From positions 744,001-808,000 of the forward strand of contig NZ_CAXBGN010000001.1 in assembly GCF_963975415.1 (NCBI RefSeq): a DNA stretch of 64,000 bases, written 5' to 3'. Below, in pieces: positions 45,852 to 53,724 of the stretch. Source of the DNA: Kriegella sp963975415. GTDB lineage: Bacteria; Bacteroidota; Bacteroidia; Flavobacteriales; Flavobacteriaceae. The notes beneath the pieces are model-generated. The model saw only the letters and a program-made list of their open reading frames with translations. It was not told the DNA's origin and searched no databases. Position 1 is the first letter of the stretch. Every line of letters begins with the position of its first letter. Both the position numbers and the translations under genes were made by a program.

Positions 45852-47078
45852 TTGCCGTTAAAATGGTTTAAGAACATAGGTCCCGGGCCGCTAATAGCCG
45901 CCGCTTTTATAGGGCCGGGTACCGTTACTGTGTGTACCTTGGCCGGTGTTCATTTTGGTTACGCCTTACTTTGGGCAATGGCCCTCTCTATTTTGGCCAC
46001 CGTTACGCTTCAAGAAATGGCCGCCCGTCTCGGAATAGTTACCCAAAAAGGTCTATCGGAAATAATACGATTGGAACTTAAGAACCCGATTCTAAAATCA
46101 ACTATCTTACTATTAATTGTATCGGCCATCGTAATTGGTAATGCAGCCTACGAAGCCGGCAATATTACTGGGGGCGTTTTGGGATTGGAAGCAGTTTTTG
46201 GTCCTTTGACGTTCCAAACAGCCACTTTCTCCGTCAATAGCTATGGTCTGATCATTGGAGTTCTAGCGTTTATCCTCTTGTATATAGGCAGCTATAAAAT
46301 TCTGGAAAAAGTACTGATCGCCCTTGTTATGTTAATGAGTTGCGCCTTTTTAACTACGGCTATTATTTCAACGCCCAACCTATCCGATATTTTAAAAGGG
46401 TTGTTTTTTGTTAATATCCCCGAAACGAGCGTTTTGACCATTATTGCACTTATCGGTACTACCGTTGTACCTTATAACCTATTTTTACATGCAGCACTGG
46501 TCAAAGAAAAATGGACCGTAATTACCGATTTAAAACATGCCAAACGCGACACCGTTACCGCCATACTTTTAGGTGGCATCGTATCGATGAGTATTATCAT
46601 AACCGCTGCAACAACCTCTTTAACGAACATTACCGATGCTGCCGACTTGGCCAAGGGACTAGAACCACTGTTTGGAAAGCATTCCACTTTTATACTCGCT
46701 ATGGGTTTATTCGCCGCAGGGGTTACAAGTGCCATAACCGCGCCCTTGGCTGCCGCTTTTGTCGCCAAAGGCTGTTTTGGCTGGAGCGGTGGAATGAAAT
46801 CAAAAAAATTTCGGTGGGTCTGGATGCTTATTCTGGGGTTAGGGGTCGTACTGTCTTCGTTGGGAATCAAGCCTATTGAGATTATAAAATTTGCACAGGT
46901 AACCAACGGTCTATTGCTACCCATAATTGCAGGACTCTTACTTTGGATTACGAACAAAAAATCGATTTTAGGCTCTTATGCCAACGGTCGGTTTCAAAAT
47001 GTTCTGGGCATCTGCATCGTGATTATTACCCTATTTTTAGGGCTTAAAAGTATTTTGTCCGTATTTAATACCCTGTGA
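45852..47078 (+). CDS. Nramp-related transporter lacking canonical metal-binding residues
   Basis: This protein has 408 residues and about 11 membrane helices. The start is a TTG at 45852; no ATG fits. In canonical Nramps, helix 1 has DPGN and helix 6 has MPH. Here residues 21-24 read GPGT and 206-209 read VPYN, so the Asp, Asn and Met ligands are missing, as is the His. Such divergent members form a separate branch, some of which carry other ions such as magnesium or aluminium. Transport of standard Mn or Fe is doubtful. It is convergent with the DUF6157 gene. Confidence 0.82.
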   Translation: MPLKWFKNIGPGPLIAAAFIGPGTVTVCTLAGVHFGYALLWAMALSILATVTLQEMAARLGIVTQKGLSEIIRLELKNPILKSTILLLIVSAIVIGNAAYEAGNITGGVLGLEAVFGPLTFQTATFSVNSYGLIIGVLAFILLYIGSYKILEKVLIALVMLMSCAFLTTAIISTPNLSDILKGLFFVNIPETSVLTIIALIGTTVVPYNLFLHAALVKEKWTVITDLKHAKRDTVTAILLGGIVSMSIIITAATTSLTNITDAADLAKGLEPLFGKHSTFILAMGLFAAGVTSAITAPLAAAFVAKGCFGWSGGMKSKKFRWVWMLILGLGVVLSSLGIKPIEIIKFAQVTNGLLLPIIAGLLLWITNKKSILGSYANGRFQNVLGICIVIITLFLGLKSILSVFNTL

Positions 47079-47099
47079 CACTATCTCGTTTAGATGGGT

Positions 47100-47516
47100 T
47101 TAAGCTCTTTTAGAGCGCATTGCCTTAACTTTTTCGATGGATTTGTCGGCTACAAATTTCGCGTATTCTTCGGTTTCTACTCCATACATTGCAATTTTGC
47201 CTTTATCGTCGCTGTGAATTCCAAAGCCGTATCTTTTAGTCAATGGCGAGGCTCGAAAACAAGGCTGTCCTTTTGAGAAGAATTTGGCACGTTCTGTTTC
47301 ATATTCCTTTTTTGTAAGGTCTTTTCTGTCCGCAAAGACTTGAAAGAGAACATCATCAGAAGTAAATTTGTATGGATTTTTAGCCAACATTTCAAATTGC
47401 ATAATGGCTACTGATTTTTTAACTCCTTTAAATGGTGGAATTTCAGACTTGCTCACAGGACAATCCTCAGCGATTTTGATAAATGTATTTGCGTAATTCG
47501 TAGTATGTATTTTCAT
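47100..47516 (-). CDS. DUF6157 family protein
   Basis: This protein has 138 residues. It has the features of DUF6157: HTTNYANTFIKIAEDCPVSK, EIPPFKGVKKSVAIMQFEML, CFRASPLTKRYGFGIHSDDK and GKIAMYGVETEEYAKF. The function is unknown. It is the first of a minus-strand series of small stand-alone genes that runs to the epimerase gene near 60.3 kb. Confidence 0.85.
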   Translation of the reverse strand: MKIHTTNYANTFIKIAEDCPVSKSEIPPFKGVKKSVAIMQFEMLAKNPYKFTSDDVLFQVFADRKDLTKKEYETERAKFFSKGQPCFRASPLTKRYGFGIHSDDKGKIAMYGVETEEYAKFVADKSIEKVKAMRSKRA

Positions 47517-47654
47517 TCCAGTTATGTTGTTTCAGCTTCCTAAACAAGAGTTTGTATAAGATTGGCTACGTTTTAAGCATCTAATTTATAAAATGTTAGC
47601 TGCTGATAAAATTAGCTTTTCTTAGTTGGCATTAAAAAAGCATCATAAAGAGTT
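47517..47654. other. Spacer between DUF6157 and CPBP pseudogene
   Basis: No gene is seen. The stretch is A+T-rich, with a GTTAGCTGCTGATAA string loosely like the repeated spacer motif of this array. Confidence 0.3.
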
Positions 47655-48474
47655 TTATATGAATCCACTTTTGCTGAATGAACGGCTTGGGCAACGATTA
47701 CCATCTTTGTTATCTTCTGATGCTATTTCTATTTTTGATTTAACTTCTTGATTCAGCACCCTGCCCATTACATATATAAGTGCTGCGCCACTGAACAAAA
47801 TGGATTTGGTTAACGGATATTCGTTTATAATGGCATAGTTGTTCGCAATGTAAGGGCTTAAAAGATATGTGGTTACATTATAAAGTAAATGGGCGATAAC
47901 ACTTGAATAGATGTTGTAGGTTTTAAGGTAAATATATGCAAAACTAACTCCTCGATAAAAGCACTTAAAATACCCGTTTCGGAAAAAATATGTGCCAAGC
48001 TAAAAATTAGTGCAGAAGTCCATACTGCTTTTTTTTTAGTCCTAGACAGTTGTATAATTTTTGGGCCAAGATTCTCGGGAACAAGATTTCTTCAATTATT
48101 GCTAGGGATATTATGGCCACAAAAAAACTGGTTTCGAATGTTCTGTTTAAAGGTAAGGTAATATCAATTCCTGCAATCTTCGTTGCAAGTACGGGAATGA
48201 AGTTGCCCAGTCCAAAAAGTCCAAAGGCACCCATTAAACTTGCCACAAATTAGTAACAGAGAAGGAAAGCTTTCTTTTGACCGGAAATGGTCTTGGATTG
48301 AACTGAATTATCGCTAGTGGGACCACTATCATTACTCCAAGATGAGCAAAGTGCGATACCCAGAAATTTGTTAAGTCTGAGGCAAAGTAAAAACCTACCA
48401 ATAGAATTATGAGGAATGGTACTAGGCGAAACTAATGTTTTTTGTCTATCGAATAATCCGCATAAGGTTTATTC
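47655..48474 (-). pseudogene. Broken CPBP-family intramembrane protease
   Basis: Parts of one CPBP (CAAX-protease-like) membrane protein occur in three frames. In order they are: NKPYADYSIDKK, an in-frame TAG, then LVPFLIILLVGFYFAS; after a frameshift, GNFIPVLATKIAGIDITLPL and the diglutamate block SLAIIEEILFPRILAQK; after a shift at nine Ts (48029-48037), AVWTSALIFSLAHIFSETG; and after another shift near 47958, GVSFAYIYLKTYNIYSSVIA ending in IAHLLYN. At least one stop and three frameshifts are needed, so the gene is dead unless the assembly is wrong here. Confidence 0.72.
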
Positions 48475-48488
48475 AGTTTGCAGATAAC
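48473..48488 (-). repeat. Spacer motif, copy 1
   Basis: The plus strand reads TCAGTTTGCAGATAAC. It matches the string at 48951-48966 in 14 of 16 positions. It lies between the VOC gene and the CPBP remnant. Confidence 0.4.
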
Positions 48489-48521
48489 GTGTTTATATAT
48501 AAGCCATTGCTTGGCCTTTTT

Positions 48522-48911
48522 TCAGTCGAGTGAATATTCCGTATTATCTTTTCCGATTATAAATACACTTCCTGCTGGGTCCATTATCCAATGGTTTTCT
48601 TTTGGTATTTCCTCCAATTCATCGCAAGTTTCAATTCCGTTGGATTTCAAATATTCTGTTGCTTTTTCCACATTTGGCGTTTTCAGCTCCAACCAAGTTT
48701 CCGAATGAGTATAATTGTCCACGCAATCCAACCAAATTATATTATTTCCAAATTTCACTTCGTGAGTTTTAGAAACTGTTGGGTTCTTTATTTCTTTTTC
48801 GGTCACTTCCAATTTCAGGATTTCTCTATAAAATTTCACAGTTTCCTGATATTTAGATTTCGGGATTTTTATTGCGATATTAATTCCGCCATTAAATTTG
48901 ATGTCTTTCAT
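48522..48911 (-). CDS. VOC family protein
   Basis: This protein has 129 residues. VOC signs are INIAIKIPKSKYQETVKFYR, FGNNIIWLDCVDNYTHSETW, ELKTPNVEKATEYLKSNGIE and HWIMDPAGSVFIIGKD. It is an intact single-domain member. The reaction is unknown. It lies between the CPBP pseudogene and the amber-interrupted gene, flanked by two copies of the spacer motif. Confidence 0.85.
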   Translation of the reverse strand: MKDIKFNGGINIAIKIPKSKYQETVKFYREILKLEVTEKEIKNPTVSKTHEVKFGNNIIWLDCVDNYTHSETWLELKTPNVEKATEYLKSNGIETCDELEEIPKENHWIMDPAGSVFIIGKDNTEYSLD

Positions 48912-48950
48912 TGTTCAGACTTTAATTTTGTTGTTTAGTATGATGTATTT

Positions 48951-48966
48951 TCAGCTTGCAGGTAAC
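48951..48966 (-). repeat. Spacer motif, copy 2
   Basis: The plus strand reads TCAGCTTGCAGGTAAC, 14 of 16 identical to copy 1. It stands about 40 bp upstream of the VOC start. A looser form, TTGCCGTTAAC, occurs at 56858-56868. Confidence 0.4.
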
Positions 48967-49064
48967 AATTGGATATAATCATTGATGCTATCCTACTTAT
49001 AAGAACTAAAATAATAATTGTACATGGGATTCTTAAAAAGTCTATTTGATTGATATGTTCTTTT

Positions 49065-49268
49065 TTATTTTCCATTGGCTATCGATTTGTTTTCAACCTC
49101 ACTTTCTATAAATATTAAAGCAATTTTGAGAGCCTCGATTCTATTCTTTAGTAAAGTATGCTATGACGTTTTATCCGTAAGTTTTAGCATATACTTTTCA
49201 CATTTATGTAATAGCGACTCAATAACTGTTGTGGCTTGTATTAATTTGTCTTTAGGATAGTTTTTCAT
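49065..49268 (-). pseudogene. Small gene interrupted by one amber codon
   Basis: The frame reads MKNYPKDKLIQATTVIESLL, continues to LKLTDKTS, has a TAG at 49161-49163 (codon 36), then continues HTLLKNRIEALKIALIFIES to a normal stop. Without the TAG it would be 67 residues. From memory, related small Bacteroidota proteins carry TSQHTLLKNRI at this place, so the TAG probably arose from CAG by one base change. No function is known for that group. Confidence 0.6.
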
Positions 49269-49283
49269 ATCTAATTGGATGTT

Positions 49284-49868
49284 TTATACTTCTCGATCAT
49301 TTAAACCCTTTCCTTCTAGTATTTTAGGGATTGATTTTTCAATTCTTGAAATCCGCGTTTTGGATTGCTTTGCCTGTGAAAAGTAGAGTAAATACCCTCT
49401 TTGTCTTCCTGGGGTCAGGTTATAAAATGCGGTTTCTAATTCAGGATTGTTTTCAAATGTTTCGTCAAGTTCGTGAGGTACTTTATATTCAGAAGTCTTT
49501 TTCATTTTTACTTCCAGCCCTGCTTTTTCGACTTCGATAGCTTCAAAAATATAGGTTTTAATAATGGTCTTTAAGTCAATCACTTCCTGTTTGTTGATGA
49601 ATCGAATTTGACGAGCTGACTGAACGTTTTCGGTTTGTTGAATTAAAAGGCTATTAGCATCATTCAGTAATGCTCCTTTATGAAATAACAAGGCACAATA
49701 ATCCTTAAAACCATGAATGAGTACAATGTTTTTATCTTGAAATGTATAGCAGGGGTGCATCCATTTAAAATCCTCTTCGAGGCCACATTCTAAACAGATT
49801 TCTCGCAAGAGAATGGTTTCTTCTTTCCAGTTCTTTATCTTTTCGATGTATTGGTCTACTTTTTCCAT
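49284..49868 (-). CDS. YdeI/OmdA-family protein with DUF1801-like start
   Basis: This protein has 194 residues. The N-terminal 110 residues are a DUF1801-type domain (EDFKWMHPCYTFQDKNIVLI, YCALLFHKGALLNDANSLLI), and the C-terminal part is the YdeI/OmpD-associated motif (YKVPHELDETFENNPELETA, YNLTPGRQRGYLLYFSQAKQ, RISRIEKSIPKILEGKG). The function is unsettled. It is intact and on the same strand as its neighbours. Confidence 0.88.
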   Translation of the reverse strand: MEKVDQYIEKIKNWKEETILLREICLECGLEEDFKWMHPCYTFQDKNIVLIHGFKDYCALLFHKGALLNDANSLLIQQTENVQSARQIRFINKQEVIDLKTIIKTYIFEAIEVEKAGLEVKMKKTSEYKVPHELDETFENNPELETAFYNLTPGRQRGYLLYFSQAKQSKTRISRIEKSIPKILEGKGLNDREV

Positions 49869-49885
49869 TTAAGCATATTTTTAGT

Positions 49886-50239
49886 TTACAATGTGTTCAG
49901 TACTTCATTTAAAGAACTTAAAAAATTAACTTGTGTACCCTTGTTGCTTTCATAGATAAAGTTTTTCAGACTTTTACTCGAATACATTGAAAAATCACCT
50001 ACTATAATTAAAGGCATTCGGTATTGCGTAAATTTTTGAAGTATATCTCCAGCCATCTTCGTTCTTAAATCAAAAAATGCTGGTGCAATATTTTTTTGAT
50101 GTAAAATGATTTTATCAAAACCTTGATAATAGATGTTTCCCATTAAATCCAAGGCATCTTCTGTGGTTTTAATTATAATTTCGTTTGAAATAATTTCTGC
50201 GATTTTAATGCCGCTTTTTGAATGTTCCTTGATTTCCAT
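49886..50239 (-). CDS. DUF4180 family protein
   Basis: This protein has 117 residues. Family signs are IKTTEDALDLMGNIYYQGFD, KIILHQKNIAPAFFDLRTKM, AGDILQKFTQYRMPLIIVGD and KSLKNFIYESNKGTQVNFLS. The function is unknown. It is separated from the DUF1801 gene by 6 bp and from the YdeI gene by 17 bp, so the three are probably one transcript. Confidence 0.86.
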   Translation of the reverse strand: MEIKEHSKSGIKIAEIISNEIIIKTTEDALDLMGNIYYQGFDKIILHQKNIAPAFFDLRTKMAGDILQKFTQYRMPLIIVGDFSMYSSKSLKNFIYESNKGTQVNFLSSLNEVLNTL

Positions 50240-50245
50240 TTGATT

Positions 50246-50602
50246 TTATAATGCGTTGAGCTTAGCCTGTTCTTGAATCAGTAGCTTAAATTCTTTTGTA
50301 GGAACATCTTGGTCAAACTTTATCTGAATGGTTTTCTTTCCTGTTTTATACCCCTTTTCTTCCAATATTTTACGCATTTCTTCGGTTAATGAATCTATGC
50401 CAAAACTGACGTGTTTTTTAGCTAAGGAAAACCCAGCAAGAATTCCGTTGTATTTATAAATTGGCACATTCCAACTAATGCCACCTTCGGCTTTTGGTTC
50501 TGTGACTTCAATTAACTTTTTAAGCTTAATCATAACTCCCCGAGATTCTTCCGGTGAAATGTCGATAAACTCATCAACAGTCTTAGGTTTTAAATCAGCC
50601 AT
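50246..50602 (-). CDS. DUF1801-family protein
   Basis: This protein has 118 residues. It matches the DUF1801/YdhG fold: TVDEFIDISPEESRGVMIKL, GGISWNVPIYKYNGILAGFS and KHVSFGIDSLTEEMRKILEE. Relatives have been called iron chaperones, but the role is not established. It lies 2 bp after the DoxX gene and is probably cotranscribed. Confidence 0.86.
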   Translation of the reverse strand: MADLKPKTVDEFIDISPEESRGVMIKLKKLIEVTEPKAEGGISWNVPIYKYNGILAGFSLAKKHVSFGIDSLTEEMRKILEEKGYKTGKKTIQIKFDQDVPTKEFKLLIQEQAKLNAL

Positions 50603-50604
50603 AT

Positions 50605-50982
50605 CTATTGTTTTTCCAATTTTCTATTGGCAGGTCTAAAATACCAAGATAAAACCGTCACAATCAATACTATTAATGAAGGTATTGCTTCTGCAAATGA
50701 TTGACCAACTGCTAAATGCGAAATGAATGCTCCTGACATTGCAAAGAAAAAACCTGCATACGCCCATTCTTTTAGCAAAGGTTGTTTCGGACTTAAAATG
50801 GCGATTACACCTAAAATCTTCCAAGCGCCAAGAATACTTAACAAGTATAAGGGATAGCCTAATTGTGATATGATTTCATTATAGCCACCAATTTGCAGTA
50901 ATTGCTGAATACCACCTGCTAACATTCCAAACGAAAGAAAAATGGTAAGAACCCAATAAATAATTTTGTCTCTTTTTTTCAT
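50605..50982 (-). CDS. DoxX-family membrane protein
   Basis: This protein has 125 residues and four membrane helices: IIYWVLTIFLSFGMLAGGIQ, YPLYLLSILGAWKILGVIAI, YAGFFFAMSGAFISHLAVGQ and SLIVLIVTVLSWYFRP. DoxX-like proteins are linked to redox and thiosulfate metabolism in some organisms; the role here is unknown. It heads a closely spaced set with DUF1801, DUF4180 and YdeI. Confidence 0.87.
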   Translation of the reverse strand: MKKRDKIIYWVLTIFLSFGMLAGGIQQLLQIGGYNEIISQLGYPLYLLSILGAWKILGVIAILSPKQPLLKEWAYAGFFFAMSGAFISHLAVGQSFAEAIPSLIVLIVTVLSWYFRPANRKLEKQ

Positions 50983-51025
50983 TTTAATTTATTTTTTGAT
51001 AGGATTGCTTTAAATATTTCTTAAT

Positions 51026-51400
51026 TCATGCTTCAAACGTTTTTCTTGAAGGGTCAGCAATACACACCCAAATCATAGAACCATAAGTTGGATGGGGCAT
51101 TAGGGTATCTTCATTGGTGAAGTCAATTCCAAGGTGCATATAAGCTTCAAGTTTTTTACTGTTAGGAAGTTCTTTAAATACCGATTCAAAAGTCTGCTTA
51201 TCAACAGGAAAATTTAATCTAAGGAAACCTTCTCTGTTAAGATTGGATACTGCATCATATTCATTATCCCTTGTTATTAAAGTTGCGAACGGAAGTTTAT
51301 CATTCTTTTCGTGCATTAAGAAAAGGTCATTTTATGCTTCGACTAAATGTAACTTATCAAATTTCTGAAGTAGATAGTTTTTAATATCTTCAATTTTTAT
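51026..51400 (-). pseudogene. Degraded DUF6194 gene
   Basis: The intact frame from ATG at 51316 gives 96 residues: KLPFATLITRDNEYDAVSNL, REGFLRLNFPVDKQTFESVF, HPTYGSMIWVCIADPSRKTF, all DUF6194-like. In the same frame upstream there is IKIEDIKNYLLQKFDKLHLV EA, then TAA at 51332-51334, then NDLFLMHEKND. Family members normally read straight through this place and the first codon here is ATA rather than ATG. The N-terminal about 35 residues are therefore lost, unless the short form is used. Confidence 0.6.
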
Positions 51401-51404
51401 GTTA

Positions 51405-51869
51405 TCAAATCTTAGGTTCTAGGATTTCTTGAAGTTTACTATGGGCCATATTTAAGCCATAAGCAAATGGTAATTTTAGCTGCTCTGCTCGGTGTTTTTC
51501 TGATTTGTATATAATCTGAATGGTTAACTTGCTTTTGTCTTCTGTAACTTTTTCAAAATTCAAGAATTCCAATTGTACGCCTATCGGCATATTTTCCATT
51601 TCAAAAGTTCGTACCATCTCTTGGTTGGGAATAAGCTTGTGTATGGTTCCATTCGCCTTAAACATTACTTTTCCCTCATGTGAGGTTTCAAACACATAAC
51701 TTCCGTGATTCCTGTTTTCAAGCTTTATCACTTTGGTACCCATCCATTGAGATACAAACGCTGCTTCGGTATATGCTTTATAGACTAATTCTACTGGAAG
51801 GTCAAAATCTCTAGTAATGAATAATTCTTGTTTGCCCTCTAGGGCATTTATTTTAGTTTTCTGTTCCAT
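51405..51869 (-). CDS. SRPBCC (AHSA1-type) protein
   Basis: This protein has 154 residues. It has the START-like/AHSA1 pattern: ITRDFDLPVELVYKAYTEAA, VSQWMGTKVIKLENRNHGSY, MFKANGTIHKLIPNQEMVRT and VTEDKSKLTIQIIYKSEKHR. These proteins bind hydrophobic ligands in a large pocket. It follows the ArsR-type regulator by 48 bp and is the first enzyme-like member of its unit. Confidence 0.88.
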   Translation of the reverse strand: MEQKTKINALEGKQELFITRDFDLPVELVYKAYTEAAFVSQWMGTKVIKLENRNHGSYVFETSHEGKVMFKANGTIHKLIPNQEMVRTFEMENMPIGVQLEFLNFEKVTEDKSKLTIQIIYKSEKHRAEQLKLPFAYGLNMAHSKLQEILEPKI

Positions 51870-51917
51870 ATATTATTTTGTGTTTGATTGCTATTTTTTA
51901 CTCACTTCTTGTTCATT

Positions 51918-52247
51918 TTATTTTTTGTGTTCGTGAACCTTCGATTTCATTAACTCTTCTAGTGTATTGAAACGGTCATCCCACATTTTTCTAAAAGGCT
52001 CAATAAAATCCGCTATTTGTCTCATTCCATTAGGGTTAAGCTCATAGTATATTTCTCTTCCCTTTTGTTCTTGTTTTAACAACTCACATTCGGTAAGGAT
52101 TTGAATGTGCTTGGAAATGGTTTGTCTGGAATAATCAAAATTTTCGGCAATAGCACTTGGTGTCATTGCACTTGCCGCTACCAATGTGATAATGGTTCTT
52201 CTTGTTGGGTCGGCTATGGCTTGGAAAACGTCTCTTCTTAATTTCAT
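51918..52247 (-). CDS. ArsR-family winged-helix repressor
   Basis: This protein has 109 residues from the start at 52247 (MKLRRDVFQAIADPTRRTII). An upstream in-frame ATG at 52280 would run through two operator-like palindromes, so the shorter start is preferred. The HTH is SAIAENFDYSRQTISKHIQI, and the wing is KQEQKGREIYYELN. There are no cysteine clusters typical of metal sensors, so the signal may be something other than metal. ArsR followed by SRPBCC and DoxX genes is a common combination. Confidence 0.9.
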   Translation of the reverse strand: MKLRRDVFQAIADPTRRTIITLVAASAMTPSAIAENFDYSRQTISKHIQILTECELLKQEQKGREIYYELNPNGMRQIADFIEPFRKMWDDRFNTLEELMKSKVHEHKK

Positions 52248-52250
52248 TAT

Positions 52251-52292
52251 GCAGTTATTTGACTGCAAATATAAACGCAATCATTTAACTGC
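52251..52292 (-). promoter_or_regulatory. Twin operator-like palindromes and promoter of the ArsR unit
   Basis: Two 16-bp imperfect palindromes lie at 52251-52266 (GCAGTTATTTGACTGC) and 52277-52292 (GCAATCATTTAACTGC), 26 bp apart centre to centre, with the shared outline GCA-N10-TGC. A TATATTTG box (minus strand, 52266-52273) between them fits the Bacteroidota TAnnTTTG element. The nearer palindrome ends 4 bp before the ArsR start. Autorepression is the natural reading. Confidence 0.65.
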
Positions 52293-52542
52293 GCAATTTT
52301 TTTAATGGAAGTTAGGAAGTTTGTTGTGTGTTCTGCGGTTTCTTTATATTTCCGTCAACTGTTTAGCTATGAACATTACGGGAGCAAACTAGCGTTTGCT
52401 TTCCGTCATGCACAAGGCGAAATCTTTTTGTTTTCTTATTTTCTTTGTCCCGCTCAAAAGCAAAATCCAAAAGATTTTGCGACTTCATAGAAATACGCAA
52501 ACCCTGGGATAAGCCCGAAGCCCGTATTGTTTATAGGTTGTG

Positions 52543-53415
52543 TTAGTCGCTGTGGTTTTTCCACATTTGCGTGCAGAACTTAAAATAATCCAATTTGTTG
52601 GGAGATTCGAATAGCTCGCATATGTCATGGGTTTTTCCTTCAAATGTTATTAACTCGTTCACAATGCCTTTTTCCATTAAATAAGAACTAATTACCCAAC
52701 TACCTCTTCTATTGCCCTTAAGAACAAACCGATCCTTATTACCAATGTACATCTGAATCTTGATTCCACTACTAATTATCTTTTCCTGGTTTTTATCAAT
52801 AGATTGTTTAAGATCTTCAATGATATAGTCACTAACAAAGGCAAGGGAAACAATCGAAGAAAATTTAGTGGGGAAATTTACAGCGAAATAAAGTGCACCT
52901 GCGGCTCCTCTGGAATGACCCATTATGGAAATTTGAGAATTTTCAATTGACGTGTTGAAATTTTCATTGCAATATTTCCTCAACTCACTGTCCTCATCGC
53001 TGGTAATCATCTTTACGTTAGCGTCACTATACCATTGCATACTACTCGTATCATCTCCACCTTTTAATGCAATTACAACTACTTCTGGTATCGAATCAGT
53101 TTTAATCCAATAGTTCAGACTGTCTGCGGGAAGGTCATTAGTGAATGAATATTCACTTCCATTTTGACCATGAAGTAATAAAATTAACGGATATTTTGAT
53201 GAATTCTCTTTAGACCATGTTGGAGGAAGATAGACATTGAAATCTACATTGCCCCTACTTTTACTTTGAAAAGAGGAGTGGGTGTAAACTCCTTTTCTAA
53301 GATTTAATGCATCACAGGACTCACTAGTAAAGGTTTTAATATCAGGAAAAGAGGCACTTGCCAATTTTAATGTGGAAAGAAGCGAGATAACAAGAAAAAA
53401 TTTATGAATTGTCAT
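52543..53415 (-). CDS. Secreted alpha/beta hydrolase (esterase D-like)
   Basis: This protein has 290 residues and a signal peptide (KFFLVISLLSTLKLASA). Fold blocks are NVYLPPTWSKENSSKYPLIL, LLHGQNGSEYS, the nucleophile elbow ISIMGHSRGAAGALYF, and GKTHDICELFESP for the histidine. It resembles putative esterases related to esterase D and feruloyl esterases. The substrate is unknown. Confidence 0.85.
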   Translation of the reverse strand: MTIHKFFLVISLLSTLKLASASFPDIKTFTSESCDALNLRKGVYTHSSFQSKSRGNVDFNVYLPPTWSKENSSKYPLILLLHGQNGSEYSFTNDLPADSLNYWIKTDSIPEVVVIALKGGDDTSSMQWYSDANVKMITSDEDSELRKYCNENFNTSIENSQISIMGHSRGAAGALYFAVNFPTKFSSIVSLAFVSDYIIEDLKQSIDKNQEKIISSGIKIQMYIGNKDRFVLKGNRRGSWVISSYLMEKGIVNELITFEGKTHDICELFESPNKLDYFKFCTQMWKNHSD

Positions 53416-53523
53416 GTTTTGTTGATTATTCTAGAAGTAGTTAAAATTGAGACTAACTCATAAATATAGCTACTTTACTCATGATAGCGAATACCTTTTA
53501 AAGGTTCTTTATCTATTTTTTAT

Positions 53524-53724
53524 TTAAATAATCAAGTCAAAATTGCCAGTTCTACAATTGACCTGAACCATACCGAATAACTTGTCACTAGGCATTTTAA
53601 CGTAATACATATCAACGGGTAAGCCCATATACATTGGTGGCACTGGCCACATAATTGGGAATGTTCTTATAGTCGGAGTTGATACATTCGTTGATTCCAT
53701 TATGTTGAAAATCGACGATAACAT
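53524..53724 (-). other. Out-of-frame tail overlapping the glycosidase 3' end
   Basis: A 66-codon frame overlaps the last part of the six-hairpin glycosidase gene and extends 88 bp beyond its stop with MYMGLPVDMYYVKMPSDKLF. The overlapping region has no ribosome binding site. It may be the original C-terminus reached through an old frameshift, or a chance frame. Confidence 0.3.

Noticed and set aside
46472..46957. Minus-strand 161-codon frame inside the Nramp-like gene
   Set aside because: Antisense shadow of a well-supported membrane protein; no domain seen.
49075..49260. Plus-strand 61-codon frame
   Set aside because: It is antisense to the better-supported amber-interrupted minus-strand gene at 49065-49268.
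52305..52490. Plus-strand 61-codon frame between ArsR operators and the esterase gene
   Set aside because: No domain, no start signal, and it lies in a low-complexity spacer resembling repeated intergenic sequence.
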